DNA from: JAWLFY01 sp041685355
GTDB lineage: Bacteria; Planctomycetota; Planctomycetia; Pirellulales; Pirellulaceae
Length of the DNA: 64,000 nucleotides
Assembly: GCA_041685355.1 (NCBI GenBank)
Contig: JAWLFY010000003.1
Location: 1 to 64,000 of the forward strand
Reading direction: 5' to 3'
Shown: in pieces, positions 35,319 to 44,306 of the stretch
How the letters are laid out: every line of letters starts with the position of its first letter
Numbering within the stretch: position 1 is the first letter of the stretch
Notes under the pieces: model-generated
The model's input: only the letters and a program-made list of their open reading frames with translations
What the model was told of the DNA's origin: nothing
Database searches by the model: none
Translations under genes and position numbers: made by a program

Positions 35319-35645
35319 CCAGGTCAATCGGCGGCCGCCGAGGAGATGGAAGTGGAGGTGGGGGACGTCTTGTCCGCCGTCGTCGCCGCAGTTGACGACG
35401 AGTCGGTACCCGTCGGAAAGGCCGAGCTCGGCCGCGACCCGCGAGGCGACCATCACGCAGCGGCCGACGATCGCCTCGTCCTCGTCGGTCAAGTCCGCGA
35501 GGCTGGCGATCTCCTTTTTCGGGATCACCAAAACGTGCGTCGGGGCCTTCGGGTTGATGTCTCGGAACGCGAGACAGACGTCATCTTCGAACACGATCTC
35601 GGCGGGGATCTCGCGGTCGATGATCTTCGTGAAAATCGATGGCAT
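35307..35645 (-). CDS. HIT-family (histidine triad) nucleotide-binding protein
   Basis: Small purine-nucleotide phosphoramidase of the HINT branch. The start MPSIFTKIIDREIPAEIVFEDD (landmarks FTKIIDREIPA) and CLAFRDINPKAPTHVLVIPK (DINPKAPTHVLVIPK) are textbook HINT; the catalytic triad HLHFHLLGGR lies at about 96-105. Length 112 is normal. It is a housekeeping gene with no evident tie to its neighbours. The 128-bp gap to the divergent RadC gene holds a CGTGGGC/GCCCACG hairpin (35683-35701). Confidence 0.93.
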   Translation of the reverse strand: MPSIFTKIIDREIPAEIVFEDDVCLAFRDINPKAPTHVLVIPKKEIASLADLTDEDEAIVGRCVMVASRVAAELGLSDGYRLVVNCGDDGGQDVPHLHFHLLGGRRLTWPPG

Positions 35646-35773
35646 GACGGGCTCTCGTCGCGAAAGGAGAATGCCGTAGCGTCGTGGGCACGGCGCCCAC
35701 GGGGCCGAGCGTGGTCGCTACACTCTCTGGTTGCCGAAATCGTACCAGTTTTCCTCCTTGGGCAGGTGGCGGA

Positions 35774-36739
35774 ATGGGTCAGGGTCAGCGTCCGGGACTC
35801 GATCGCCGACAGCGGCTGCACGCGTTGCTGAGCCCGTTGGCGGGGCTGGAGTCGTTCTCCCAAGATGAGGCGAAACGGGTGTTCCGCGAGTCGTCGCCGG
35901 CGTTCGTCACCCGGACGCTGCGGGCGGTCACCGAGGCGGGCATTTTGCGCGAACAGACCGACGGGGGCGACGTCCGATACCGATGGGCCGAGGCGGAACC
36001 GATGGTCGCGGTCGAGCGGTGGATCGACCGCCAGATCCACGGGGATCAGGTCAAGCAAATTCCGGAACCGGAAAGGCCGCGGGAGCGATTGCTCCGCGAC
36101 GGCCCGGCGGCATTGAACAACGCCGACCTGCTTGCGATCTTGATTCGCGTCGGCGTCCGCAACGAGTCGGCGATGACCGGAGGGCGGCGACTTGCCAACC
36201 GGTTTGCCGAGCGGATCGCGTCGCTCCGCGGACAAAGCTTGGAGGAGCTTCGGGTGGTGACCCGTGCGGTGACCCGGGCGAACTACTGTCAAATCATGGC
36301 CGGAATCGAGCTGGGACGACGGGTGGCAGCCGCGGAGGCGGGACGGCCGCCGGAGTTGACGCGGATCACCGGGACCGCGGCGGCGATCGAATTCTGTGCC
36401 AACCGGTTCGCGTTCCTGGCGGCCGACGCGGTCCAAGAAGAATTTCACATCGTCACGCTTGATACGAAACACAAGCCGATCGAGACCCACCGGATCACCG
36501 TGGGGACGCTCGACGCGAGCTTGGTTCATCCCCGCGAGGTGTTTCGGCCGGCGATCCGCGACGCCGCCTCGGCCGTGTTGTTGGTGCATAACCACCCCAG
36601 CGGCGATCCGACGCCGAGCCGCGAAGACCGACTCGTCACCGACCGGCTGACCAAGGCGGGGGAGCTGATCGGGATCAACGTCCTGGATCATCTGATCGTC
36701 GCGCGGGAGGAGACGGTCAGCCTCCGCGAGGTCGAATGA
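35774..36739 (+). CDS. radC: RadC-family JAB/MPN protein with extra N-terminal domain
   Basis: The C-terminal half is a RadC/JAB1-type metalloprotease-like fold: EEFHIVTLDTKHKPI, LVHPREVFRPA, and the JAMM site HNHPSGDPTPSREDRLVT (about 274-291). The middle contains the helix-hairpin-helix-like RPRERLLRDGPAALNNADLLAILIR (landmarks LLRDGPAALNNADLLAIL) usual for RadC. The first 85 residues are additional: RQRLHALLSPLAGLESFSQDEAKRV... to DGGDVRYRWAE, which resembles a winged-helix DNA-binding domain. RadC is historically called a DNA-repair protein, but its role is uncertain. The ATG at 35774 is chosen over a longer frame that begins in the divergent promoter region. Confidence 0.8.
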   Translation: MGQGQRPGLDRRQRLHALLSPLAGLESFSQDEAKRVFRESSPAFVTRTLRAVTEAGILREQTDGGDVRYRWAEAEPMVAVERWIDRQIHGDQVKQIPEPERPRERLLRDGPAALNNADLLAILIRVGVRNESAMTGGRRLANRFAERIASLRGQSLEELRVVTRAVTRANYCQIMAGIELGRRVAAAEAGRPPELTRITGTAAAIEFCANRFAFLAADAVQEEFHIVTLDTKHKPIETHRITVGTLDASLVHPREVFRPAIRDAASAVLLVHNHPSGDPTPSREDRLVTDRLTKAGELIGINVLDHLIVAREETVSLREVE

Positions 36740-37009
36740 GCTTTGAGGTGGCGCCCCCTTAGCGGACGCCGTGAAGGCTTCCGACGGGGCGACGTGGAAG
36801 GGCGACGCACCGAACTCTTCACGAGTCCGGCGACGGGAGAGTCCGACGACGGGTGGGGATTCGCTGACGGGGGGAGTCGCTGACGGGGGGGATTTGCTGA
36901 CGGGGGAGGGCGTGGGCAACGGGACCGGTTTCGGTTAATTTCCGTTGTTTCTTGTCACACGTTTTCACGTTTTTACGTTTTTACGTCGCGTCTCCCAGCC
37001 TTCGGAACC
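36740..37009. repeat. Gene-free region with degenerate repeats
   Basis: A decayed copy of the palindromic cluster seen near 2.9-3.1 kb lies at about 36764-36820: it shares CTTCCGACGGGG and a CCGAACTCTTC block in the same order. From about 36850 to 36910 a GC-rich run repeats gctgacggggg three times with variable spacers. No gene or clear promoter is visible. Confidence 0.5.
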
Positions 37010-38470
37010 ATGCAGCGTTCAGGTCAAAACAAGGGCGTGGGGGCATCGCGAGGGGGCGGACGTTCGCGTGTCGCGTGGCGCAACCGGATGCTTCGTTTCG
37101 GGAAGTGGCCGGGATCGAGTCCTCGCCGGGCGATGTCGGCCGCGGAGCTGTTCGTGGTCTCGTTCTTGACACTGACGGTGGCCGGGACCGTCGGGCTGCA
37201 GACGCTGCCGGGGCTTTATCGCGGGGACCCGTTGAGTTGGAGCGATGCGGCGTTCACCGCGACGAGCGCCGTGTGTGTCACCGGGCTGATCGTCGTCGAC
37301 ACGGCGACCCATTTCACGTTCGCCGGCCAGTTTTACCTTCTGGTGCTGATCCAGCTTGGCGGCCTCGGGATGTTGACGTTGACGAGCTTTGTGATCACGG
37401 CGTTGGGGGGACGGCCGTCGCTCCGTTCGGAGACGATCGCGACGGGGGTCGGTCGTACGATGCCGTCGATTTCGTCGCGACAGCTAATGATCGACGTGAC
37501 CCGATTTACCCTCGCGTTGGAAGCGTTCGGGGCGATCGCCTTGTACTCGATTTGGGCGCCGCGTCTCGGATGGCGGGAGGCGATGTGGCCGTCACTGTTT
37601 CACTCTGTGAGCGCCTTTTGCAACGCCGGGTTTTCGACGAACACCGACTCGTTGGTCTCGTTCCAAGGCTCGCCGGCGACGGTCGCGGTGGTCTCGCTGC
37701 TGATCGTATGCGGCGGGCTCGGGTTTGTGACGATGGAGGAACTCTGGCAGGTATTCGGTCGCCGTACCAACGCGAGCATCAAACGGCTGTCGGTCCATAG
37801 CCGCTTGGTGGTGTGGACCTCCGCGGCGTTGTTGGTGATCGGTTGGGGGCTATTCGCCGTGTTCGAGTGGCGTGGGGTGTTGGGGGGGATGTCGCTCGCG
37901 GATAAGCTCTCGAACGCTTGGTTCATGAGCGTCACGTCGCGGACCGCCGGATTCAACTCGGTCGACTACGCGGCGGCGTCGGACAGCACGAATTTCTTAA
38001 CGGTTCTGTTCATGATGATCGGCGGTTCGCCGGGGTCGACGGCGGGCGGGATGAAGACGACGACGTTCGCGTTGATCGGGTTATTGGCATGGTCACGGCT
38101 CCGCGCCCGGCCGACGGTGATCTTTGCCCGGCGATCGATCCCGGAGGAAACGATTCAGCGGGCGGTCGGATTGTTCGTGATCGTGACCGGGTTCGTGTTG
38201 ACCGGGATCTTTGTGGTCGCGTCGATCGAAGACTTTATCGGCCACCGCGGGGAGTTTCTGCCGACTCTGTTCGAGGTGGTGAGTGCGTTCAACACGGTGG
38301 GGCTTTCGATGGGGGTAACGGGCGAACTCTCGACCGCGTCGCGATGGGTGTTGGTGTTCCTGATGTTCGTCGGGCGTACCGGCCCGCTTTCGCTCGCCTC
38401 GGCACTCGTCGTCCGTTTGTCGCGAACGGGAAAATTCCGTTTAGCTTATGAAGACGTCAACGTGGGTTAA
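37010..38470 (+). CDS. ktrB: TrkH/KtrB-type potassium uptake membrane subunit
   Basis: K+-translocating subunit with four pore repeats. The filter-loop signatures are SAVCVTGL (repeat 1), HSVSAFCNAGFST (2), TSRTAGFNSVD (3) and FEVVSAFNTVGLSMG (4), each with the conserved Gly; after the last come STASRWVLVFLMFVGRTGPLS (landmark MFVGRTGP). Around 440-485 residues without a long N-terminal helix pair suggests KtrB rather than TrkH. The first 40 residues are basic and poorly conserved, and an ATG further in is possible. It forms a unit with the regulatory gene 6 bp downstream. Confidence 0.88.
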   Translation: MQRSGQNKGVGASRGGGRSRVAWRNRMLRFGKWPGSSPRRAMSAAELFVVSFLTLTVAGTVGLQTLPGLYRGDPLSWSDAAFTATSAVCVTGLIVVDTATHFTFAGQFYLLVLIQLGGLGMLTLTSFVITALGGRPSLRSETIATGVGRTMPSISSRQLMIDVTRFTLALEAFGAIALYSIWAPRLGWREAMWPSLFHSVSAFCNAGFSTNTDSLVSFQGSPATVAVVSLLIVCGGLGFVTMEELWQVFGRRTNASIKRLSVHSRLVVWTSAALLVIGWGLFAVFEWRGVLGGMSLADKLSNAWFMSVTSRTAGFNSVDYAAASDSTNFLTVLFMMIGGSPGSTAGGMKTTTFALIGLLAWSRLRARPTVIFARRSIPEETIQRAVGLFVIVTGFVLTGIFVVASIEDFIGHRGEFLPTLFEVVSAFNTVGLSMGVTGELSTASRWVLVFLMFVGRTGPLSLASALVVRLSRTGKFRLAYEDVNVG

Positions 38471-38476
38471 TGAACC

Positions 38477-39133
38477 ATGAAGCGATTTGTCGTGGTGGGG
38501 CTGGGGAACTTCGGGTTCACGGTTGCCCGGTCCCTTTCGGAGAACGGTCATGACGTGATCGCCATCGACACCGACGGGACGGTCGTCGACCGTCTGGCGT
38601 CGTCGGTGTCGCGGGCGGCGGTGGGGGACGCGACCGATGTCGAAACGTTGCGGCGGATCGGGGCGGACGACGCGGACGCGGCGATCGTATCGACGGGGGA
38701 TGACATCACCGCGAGCGTGTTGACGACGATGGCGTTACTCGATTTGAAGGTCCGGGAGGTGTACGCCAAGGTCGTGTCGAACGAGCACGCCCGGGTGATG
38801 CAACGGATCGGCGTGACGGAGGTCGTGTTCCCCGAACGGGATTCGGCGATCGGGCTGGCCACACGGGTTTGCGGGTCGGCACTGTTGAATTACGTGCAGC
38901 TCGGGACCGGGTTCAGCATTCAGGAGATGGGCGTGCCGTCGGCGTGGTACGGGAAGTCGATCCGCGATTTGAGCCTTCGCCAGACGTACGACATTTCGAT
39001 CGTCGCGTTACACGACGTGCTGACCGACAAGATTTTCGCCACGCCAGATCCCGATTACATCTTGAAGGATTCCGATACGCTGCTCGTGGCGGGTTCGGAC
39101 GACGCGCTCGGCCGGGTCGCGAGCGTCAACTGA
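38477..39133 (+). CDS. ktrA: KtrA/TrkA-type K+ channel regulatory protein (RCK domain)
   Basis: Cytoplasmic ring subunit that gates KtrB. An N-terminal Rossmann RCK_N domain begins FVVVGLGNFGFTVARSL (GLGNFG near residues 8-13) with acidic residue D33 after the second strand, consistent with nucleotide binding. EVVFPERDSAIGLA (about 115-128) links to a RCK_C domain (about 135-216). Length 218 is normal. Together with the upstream gene this is a complete Ktr system; ATP/ADP or NAD(H) would control it by family analogy. Confidence 0.9.
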   Translation: MKRFVVVGLGNFGFTVARSLSENGHDVIAIDTDGTVVDRLASSVSRAAVGDATDVETLRRIGADDADAAIVSTGDDITASVLTTMALLDLKVREVYAKVVSNEHARVMQRIGVTEVVFPERDSAIGLATRVCGSALLNYVQLGTGFSIQEMGVPSAWYGKSIRDLSLRQTYDISIVALHDVLTDKIFATPDPDYILKDSDTLLVAGSDDALGRVASVN

Positions 39134-39244
39134 CGGATCGGCGACGAGGGCGGGACCTCAACGTCGCGGTTGATCCGGGCTACGATACCGCGGATCGCTT
39201 TCCCGATGGTTCTCGCCACACCCGACCGATAGGCCTTTGCTTCG

Positions 39245-40402
39245 ATGGATCCGTTACCGCTTTGGGTCGTGGCGTGTCTGGCGGCGGCGTTCGTTTTGCC
39301 GCTCGCGATCGCGGCGGCGAGCCTCTTTCCGATCCGTCGCAACGCGGACCGTCTCGGGCTGGTCGATCACCCGGGGGGACACAAGAGCCATCACGACGTG
39401 ACGCCGCTCGGCGGCGGGCTGGGGATCTGGTTGGGGGTGACCGCCACGTTCGCGGTGGGGACGGTGGTGGTCGCGGCGTTGCGGGGGTCGCCGGATTGGA
39501 GGGGGGCAATCCCCGACACGGCGGCGGGGCATTTGGAGGGGGCTTGGTCGCGGGCGGGGCAGCTGTGGGCGGTGCTCGCGGCGGGAACGGTCCTGGTCGG
39601 GCTCGGGTTGTGGGATGACCGCCGCGGGATCTCATGGAAACTCCGATTGGGGGTGCAGTTCGCCATCGCGGCCGCGGTCGTGTACGGATTGGGGATCGGA
39701 TTCACGTTGTTTGTCCCGATCGCGTGGATCACGGATCTGATGTCCGTGGTATGGATCGTCGCGGTCATCAATTCGTTCAACATGCTGGACAACATGGACG
39801 GTTTGAGCGGCGGCGTGGCGGCGATCATCGCCGCCGCGATGGCGACGGTGATGCTTTCGACACCCAACCCCGGGATGGTCGAACCTCAGTTGTTTCTGGG
39901 AGCGACGTTGCTCGTGTTGGCCGGGGCGTTGTGCGGGTTCTTGTTTCACAACCGACCCCCGGCGAAGATTTTTATGGGCGATGCCGGAAGTTATTTCGTC
40001 GGATTTTTGATCGCGGTCACGATGTTGATGGCGACGTACGCGGGCGGCGGCGTCGGTGCCGACAACGGGGCGATGCGTCCGCACGCGGTATTGACGCCGC
40101 TGTGTGTGATGGCGGTCCCGCTGTATGACATGTCGACGGTGCTTTGGATCCGGGTCCGGGAGGGCCGCAGCCCGTTTGTCGGAGACCGGAGCCATTTTTC
40201 GCACCGCCTGGTCGAACTCGGGATGACCCGGACACGGGCGGTGTTGACGATCTATTTGGTGACCGGGACGTGCGGCCTGGCCGCGATCCTGCTGGCCCAC
40301 GTCGCCACGTTGCAGGCGGTCGCGGTGATCGGCATCGTGCTTTGCATGTTGTGTCTCGTGATGATTTTGGAGTCGACGGCATGGCGAAAGACCGGCGGTT
40401 GA
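39245..40402 (+). CDS. Polyprenyl-phosphate GlcNAc-1-phosphate transferase (WecA/MraY family)
   Basis: Integral membrane enzyme that moves a sugar-1-phosphate from a UDP-sugar to undecaprenyl phosphate to start surface polysaccharide or O-antigen synthesis. Motifs: DHPGGHKSHHDVTPLGGGLGI (landmarks HKSHHDVTPLGGG, about 44-56), WDDRRGIS (about 123-130), NSFNMLDNMDGLSGG (about 177-191) and KIFMGDAGSYFVGF (about 241-254). About ten hydrophobic segments are present. MraY of peptidoglycan synthesis is less likely given the next gene, an O-antigen ligase-like protein whose start overlaps by 22 bp. Confidence 0.87.
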   Translation: MDPLPLWVVACLAAAFVLPLAIAAASLFPIRRNADRLGLVDHPGGHKSHHDVTPLGGGLGIWLGVTATFAVGTVVVAALRGSPDWRGAIPDTAAGHLEGAWSRAGQLWAVLAAGTVLVGLGLWDDRRGISWKLRLGVQFAIAAAVVYGLGIGFTLFVPIAWITDLMSVVWIVAVINSFNMLDNMDGLSGGVAAIIAAAMATVMLSTPNPGMVEPQLFLGATLLVLAGALCGFLFHNRPPAKIFMGDAGSYFVGFLIAVTMLMATYAGGGVGADNGAMRPHAVLTPLCVMAVPLYDMSTVLWIRVREGRSPFVGDRSHFSHRLVELGMTRTRAVLTIYLVTGTCGLAAILLAHVATLQAVAVIGIVLCMLCLVMILESTAWRKTGG

Positions 40403-42783
40403 AGCCCGCGTCGGCTCGGTACGACGTCGTCGGGATCGCCACCGCCGGGCTCGCGGGGTTGGCCGTTTACGCGGCGTATTTCCCGAGCGATAGCGTGGCG
40501 GTCGAACAGGGCGACGCGTTGTGGTTCGTCGCGCTCGCGATCATCGTCGCGATCGTCGGATGTCTGGGGGGGGGCCCGTCGGGAGCCAGCGAAGCGGAGG
40601 AGGACGCGGTCGAGCCGAGCAAGCCGTTCGACGTAAGGACCACTTGGGCGAGTCGGATCGCGGACGGGGCTCCGCTGGCGATCGCGGTGTGGATGACGGT
40701 CGCGGCCGCGGCGACGTCGCCACCGGGCAACCTTCGAAACGCGACCAACGAGGCGTGGGTGTGGTGGGCTTGGGCCGTGACGTTTCCGGTGGCTCGCCGT
40801 TTGTTGGCCGATCCGCGGCGCCGTGGGGCGATGTTGGTCTTGATGGTCGCGATCGCGTCGGGGATGGCGGTCCACGCGTTGCACCAGGAGTGGATCAGTT
40901 TGCCCGCGAGCCGAGCCGCATTTCGGGAGAACCCGGAGCAGGTGCTACGGATGGCGGGGGTCAACGCCGAGCCGGGTTCGGCGGAATGGATGACGTTCGA
41001 GAACCGGTTGCTCGATGGCGGGCCGACCGCGACGTTCGCGCTCGCGAACTCACTCGCCGCGCCGTTGTCGGTCGGGCTGGTGATCGCGGTCGCTTTGGGG
41101 CCATTCCGATGGGGACGTTTGTCGGTCAGGCGGCGGGTCGGGTGGGCGGCCGCGATCGTCGTGATCGGGGCGGCATTGGTCGCGACCCGCAGCCGTAGCG
41201 GGTTGATCGCGGCGGCGCTCGGGATAGCCCTCGTGCCTCTCCTTCGCGGCCGACTGCTCGGCACCCGCCGAACCCGCTTGGGAATCGTCGTCGCCGTCGC
41301 GGTGACGGCATTGGGTGGCGCGGCGATCATGCGATGGGGAGATCGGGAATGGGTCGAGCAAGCGCCCACGTCACTCGGCTATCGGTTGCAGTACTGGCGG
41401 TCGACCTGGGAACTAGCCGCCGACCGTCCTTGGTTCGGCGCCGGGCCGGGAAATTTCCAGGCGATCTATGAACGGTATCGGGAACCGAGCGCCCACGAAC
41501 AGATCGCCGACCCGCACAACTTTTTTGTCGAAACGTTAGCGGCGGGGGGATTCGTCCCTGCGGCGATGTTGGTGGCTTGGCTGGTTTCGATTGCGATCCT
41601 CGGTTGGCGGCGGCACGCTTCGGGCGAGATACGGTCGTCGTCAAAAACGGGTCGCTTGAGCGAATCGGGGGTGGAGACCAGGCGTGGCGGTTCGGCTTCG
41701 TCAAACGCGACACGAACGACTCTGCCGGGTCCGTCTTGGGTCTTCCGAGGCGGCTTGGTGAGTTTGGCGGCGGTGTGGCTGTTCGCCGCGGCGGTGGGAC
41801 AAGTTCCCGATTGGGAGGCTCACCTGATCGCGGTGCCGCTCGCCACGGTTGTTGCTGTGCTGGTGCGGGGCACCGGGGAGAGCGGTGACGAGCCTTTCAC
41901 CGCCGGGTCGGTCGGCACGGGTATGATCGGTGCGGGGGCGGCGTTGATCGCCGTGTTCCTGCACTTGTCCGTGTCCGGCGGCTGGACGGTGCCCGGAGTC
42001 GCGATGACGGTGTGGGGGTTAGCCGCTATGGTTTGTGGCTCACCGGACCGACCGTTGCCGGCGCGGGGAATCGACGGTCGGGGCCAGCGACGGATCGCGA
42101 TCGCCGTCGGGACGATTTTGCTGCTAGGATTGCTGTTCGGATCGATTCGGCCGCACCAGCGGCGCGACTTGTCAATGTTGCGGTCGGAGATCGCTTTCGA
42201 ATCGGGGCGGGTCGCCGCGGCCCGGAGGCACCTCAGGGAAGCGGTTCACGCGGACCCTTGGTCGGCAGATCCGGCGTTGTGGCTGGCCGATTCGTTTCGC
42301 TGGGAACTGGCAGAAGGTCCCGACCGTCCCGACGCGCGTGAAGGCTGGGAATCGGCGATCACGGAAACCTTGGCGCGGTGCGGGGAAGATCCGACGATAT
42401 ACCGGTTATTGGGGGAACAGCGAATCCACGTCTATCAACGTCACGGCCGAGCGAGTGACCTGCGGGCGGCGCACGAACTGTTCCTGACCGCCGCCGGATG
42501 GAGTCCGTCGCATCAGTGGTTGGCGGCCCAAGCGGCGGTAACTTCCGCTGCGATCGGGCACGACGGCGAAGCGGAACGGTTGGCGGAACGGGCCCGGCGG
42601 CTGGCGGGATTGGGGGGCAACATCGCGCGGGCGTTGGAGCGTCAATTCGTCAGCCGCGCGGAACCGCTCGGCCGACGAGCGTCGCGGGGGCCGATAAAGC
42701 TCCCCGCCAGCGAACTTCTTGCCGATCGCCTTGAAGAGGGCGGGCTCGAACCGGATCGGCCTTTGACCCGTAACGAACATTAA
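40381..42783 (+). CDS. O-antigen ligase-like membrane protein with C-terminal TPR-like region
   Basis: Polysaccharide ligase/polymerase of the Wzy_C/WaaL fold. About a dozen hydrophobic segments are present. The family core is ATRSRSGLIAAALGI (about 266-280), then GYRLQYWRSTWELAADRPWFGAGPGNF (landmarks YWRSTW and PWFGAGPGNF, about 337-358) and DPHNFFVETLAAGG (about 379-392), the loop with the catalytic-type His. The last 170 residues are soluble and helical (LRSEIAFESGRVAAARRHLREA-like), resembling tetratricopeptide repeats. ATG 40381 lies inside the upstream gene; the longer frame is rejected as a shadow. Confidence 0.8.
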   Translation: MAKDRRLKPASARYDVVGIATAGLAGLAVYAAYFPSDSVAVEQGDALWFVALAIIVAIVGCLGGGPSGASEAEEDAVEPSKPFDVRTTWASRIADGAPLAIAVWMTVAAAATSPPGNLRNATNEAWVWWAWAVTFPVARRLLADPRRRGAMLVLMVAIASGMAVHALHQEWISLPASRAAFRENPEQVLRMAGVNAEPGSAEWMTFENRLLDGGPTATFALANSLAAPLSVGLVIAVALGPFRWGRLSVRRRVGWAAAIVVIGAALVATRSRSGLIAAALGIALVPLLRGRLLGTRRTRLGIVVAVAVTALGGAAIMRWGDREWVEQAPTSLGYRLQYWRSTWELAADRPWFGAGPGNFQAIYERYREPSAHEQIADPHNFFVETLAAGGFVPAAMLVAWLVSIAILGWRRHASGEIRSSSKTGRLSESGVETRRGGSASSNATRTTLPGPSWVFRGGLVSLAAVWLFAAAVGQVPDWEAHLIAVPLATVVAVLVRGTGESGDEPFTAGSVGTGMIGAGAALIAVFLHLSVSGGWTVPGVAMTVWGLAAMVCGSPDRPLPARGIDGRGQRRIAIAVGTILLLGLLFGSIRPHQRRDLSMLRSEIAFESGRVAAARRHLREAVHADPWSADPALWLADSFRWELAEGPDRPDAREGWESAITETLARCGEDPTIYRLLGEQRIHVYQRHGRASDLRAAHELFLTAAGWSPSHQWLAAQAAVTSAAIGHDGEAERLAERARRLAGLGGNIARALERQFVSRAEPLGRRASRGPIKLPASELLADRLEEGGLEPDRPLTRNEH

Positions 42784-42825
42784 TGATTCTGCTCAGACCT
42801 TCTCGCAACGGATGACTGCTGACCG

Positions 42826-44070
42826 ATGAAGTTCTTCCTCTGTATTGTCCTCGCCGCGGCGTGCGGGACGGCAGCCGCATGGGCGATCGTGGAACGAAAC
42901 TATGGCCGCTACGATGCTTACTTGGGCGTGATCGACGACGACGGCCAAGTGACCGCTGAGTCGATCAGGGAAGTGGTCAATCTTGCCCCGGCCACTTCGT
43001 TCGCCCGTGTCGAGTTGCCAGACGGGCGGGAGCATGACTTCGGCGTGATGCGGCCCGACGAAAAAGGGGAACATCGATTCCGGATTCGCAACGCCGGATC
43101 GATCCCGCTCACGCTTCGTCTCGGAGCGACGTCGTGCAAGTGCACGCTGGGGAATCTGGCGGATGACCAACTGGCCCCCGGCGCGGAGACCTCGGTCGCG
43201 ATGGAGTGGGTGGTCAAGACGAATGCGGACCACTTTTCGCAAACCGCCGAACTCCGCACGAACGACCCAGAGAATCCTGCCGTCCAACTGTTGATTGAGG
43301 GACACGTGATCCGGGGCGTCGAGATGACCCCGAAGGAGTGGACGTTCGGAGACGTCGCGTCCGGCGAGCCGATCGAGATGACGGCGAAAGTCTTCAACCA
43401 CCTCGACCGCGATATCGAACCGGCCGATGTCGGTTTTACCAGCGAGTCGTTCTCGGATGAGGCGTCGGTCGAAATCGAACCGTTTTCGCCGAGTCCGGAT
43501 GACGGGATCCACGCTTCCGCTCGGCAAGCGTTTGCGATCACCGCCCGTATCCCACCGGGGATGCCGCAGGGTTCGGTCCGAGGCCGATTTCGGTTCGGAT
43601 ATCGGACCGTCGATGAGGGGGCGGAGGGCGTCGTCCCCGAAGACGAGTCGATGTACGTGAGCGCACCGGTTAGCGGCCGGGTTGTCGGGGTACTGGGGAT
43701 GATCCCGAATTCCAGATTGAAAGAGCTCCGCGACGGCACGTACCTGTTAGATCTCGGGGAGCTAACTCAGGGAGAAGAAGCGGAGGCGAGGGCGTTGGTC
43801 ATGGTCAAGGGGCGTGACCGGGGCGAATTGCGTTTGCAAATCGGAGAGGTAAGCCCCGAAGGGGTGTTCGACGTCGAATTGGGCGAGCCGACCGTTCGCG
43901 CCACGTCGTCGCTTTACCGACTCCGTCTTCATCTCCGTCCTGACGCCGAACCGATCGAGCGTCTCGGCGGAGGCGGGAAGAATGACCTCGGCAAGATTTT
44001 GATCGAGGCGGACGACGATTCGATCGCGCCGATGCGGCTGCTATTGAAATTTTCGGTGGGCGGCGAGTAA
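42826..44070 (+). CDS. DUF1573-family exported or anchored protein
   Basis: A single N-terminal membrane/signal segment (about 2-20) precedes an immunoglobulin-like DUF1573 domain (about 60-165) with HDFGVMRPDEKGEHRFRIRN (landmarks HDFGVM and EHRFRIRN) and the hallmark TSCKCTLG (Cys105, Cys107). A second, weaker DUF1573-like stretch follows at about 170-280. Function is unknown; such proteins are common in planctomycetes and Bacteroidetes envelopes. It is separated by 42 bp from the O-antigen ligase-like gene and 236 bp from the cytochrome gene, a gap in which I see only a short duplicated stretch near 44210-44250. Confidence 0.75.
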   Translation: MKFFLCIVLAAACGTAAAWAIVERNYGRYDAYLGVIDDDGQVTAESIREVVNLAPATSFARVELPDGREHDFGVMRPDEKGEHRFRIRNAGSIPLTLRLGATSCKCTLGNLADDQLAPGAETSVAMEWVVKTNADHFSQTAELRTNDPENPAVQLLIEGHVIRGVEMTPKEWTFGDVASGEPIEMTAKVFNHLDRDIEPADVGFTSESFSDEASVEIEPFSPSPDDGIHASARQAFAITARIPPGMPQGSVRGRFRFGYRTVDEGAEGVVPEDESMYVSAPVSGRVVGVLGMIPNSRLKELRDGTYLLDLGELTQGEEAEARALVMVKGRDRGELRLQIGEVSPEGVFDVELGEPTVRATSSLYRLRLHLRPDAEPIERLGGGGKNDLGKILIEADDDSIAPMRLLLKFSVGGE

Positions 44071-44306
44071 ACGAGCCGAGTCGATGCGGAAAGGGGATCG
44101 ACGTTTCGGGCTTGTGTTTCACGGCCCGAATCGCGCACCCTTTGGGTGGGTGGACGTGTCGCAATCCGTCCCCCCGCCCGGCCATTCGCGGTTCCGCCTC
44201 GGTGGCGACCGGTTTGTCTCGACGGCAACGGTTTCGTCTCGACGACAACGGTCGACGGTCCCGTCCCATCGTCCCTCCATCCCTTTACCGATCGGTGGAC
44301 CCTGTC

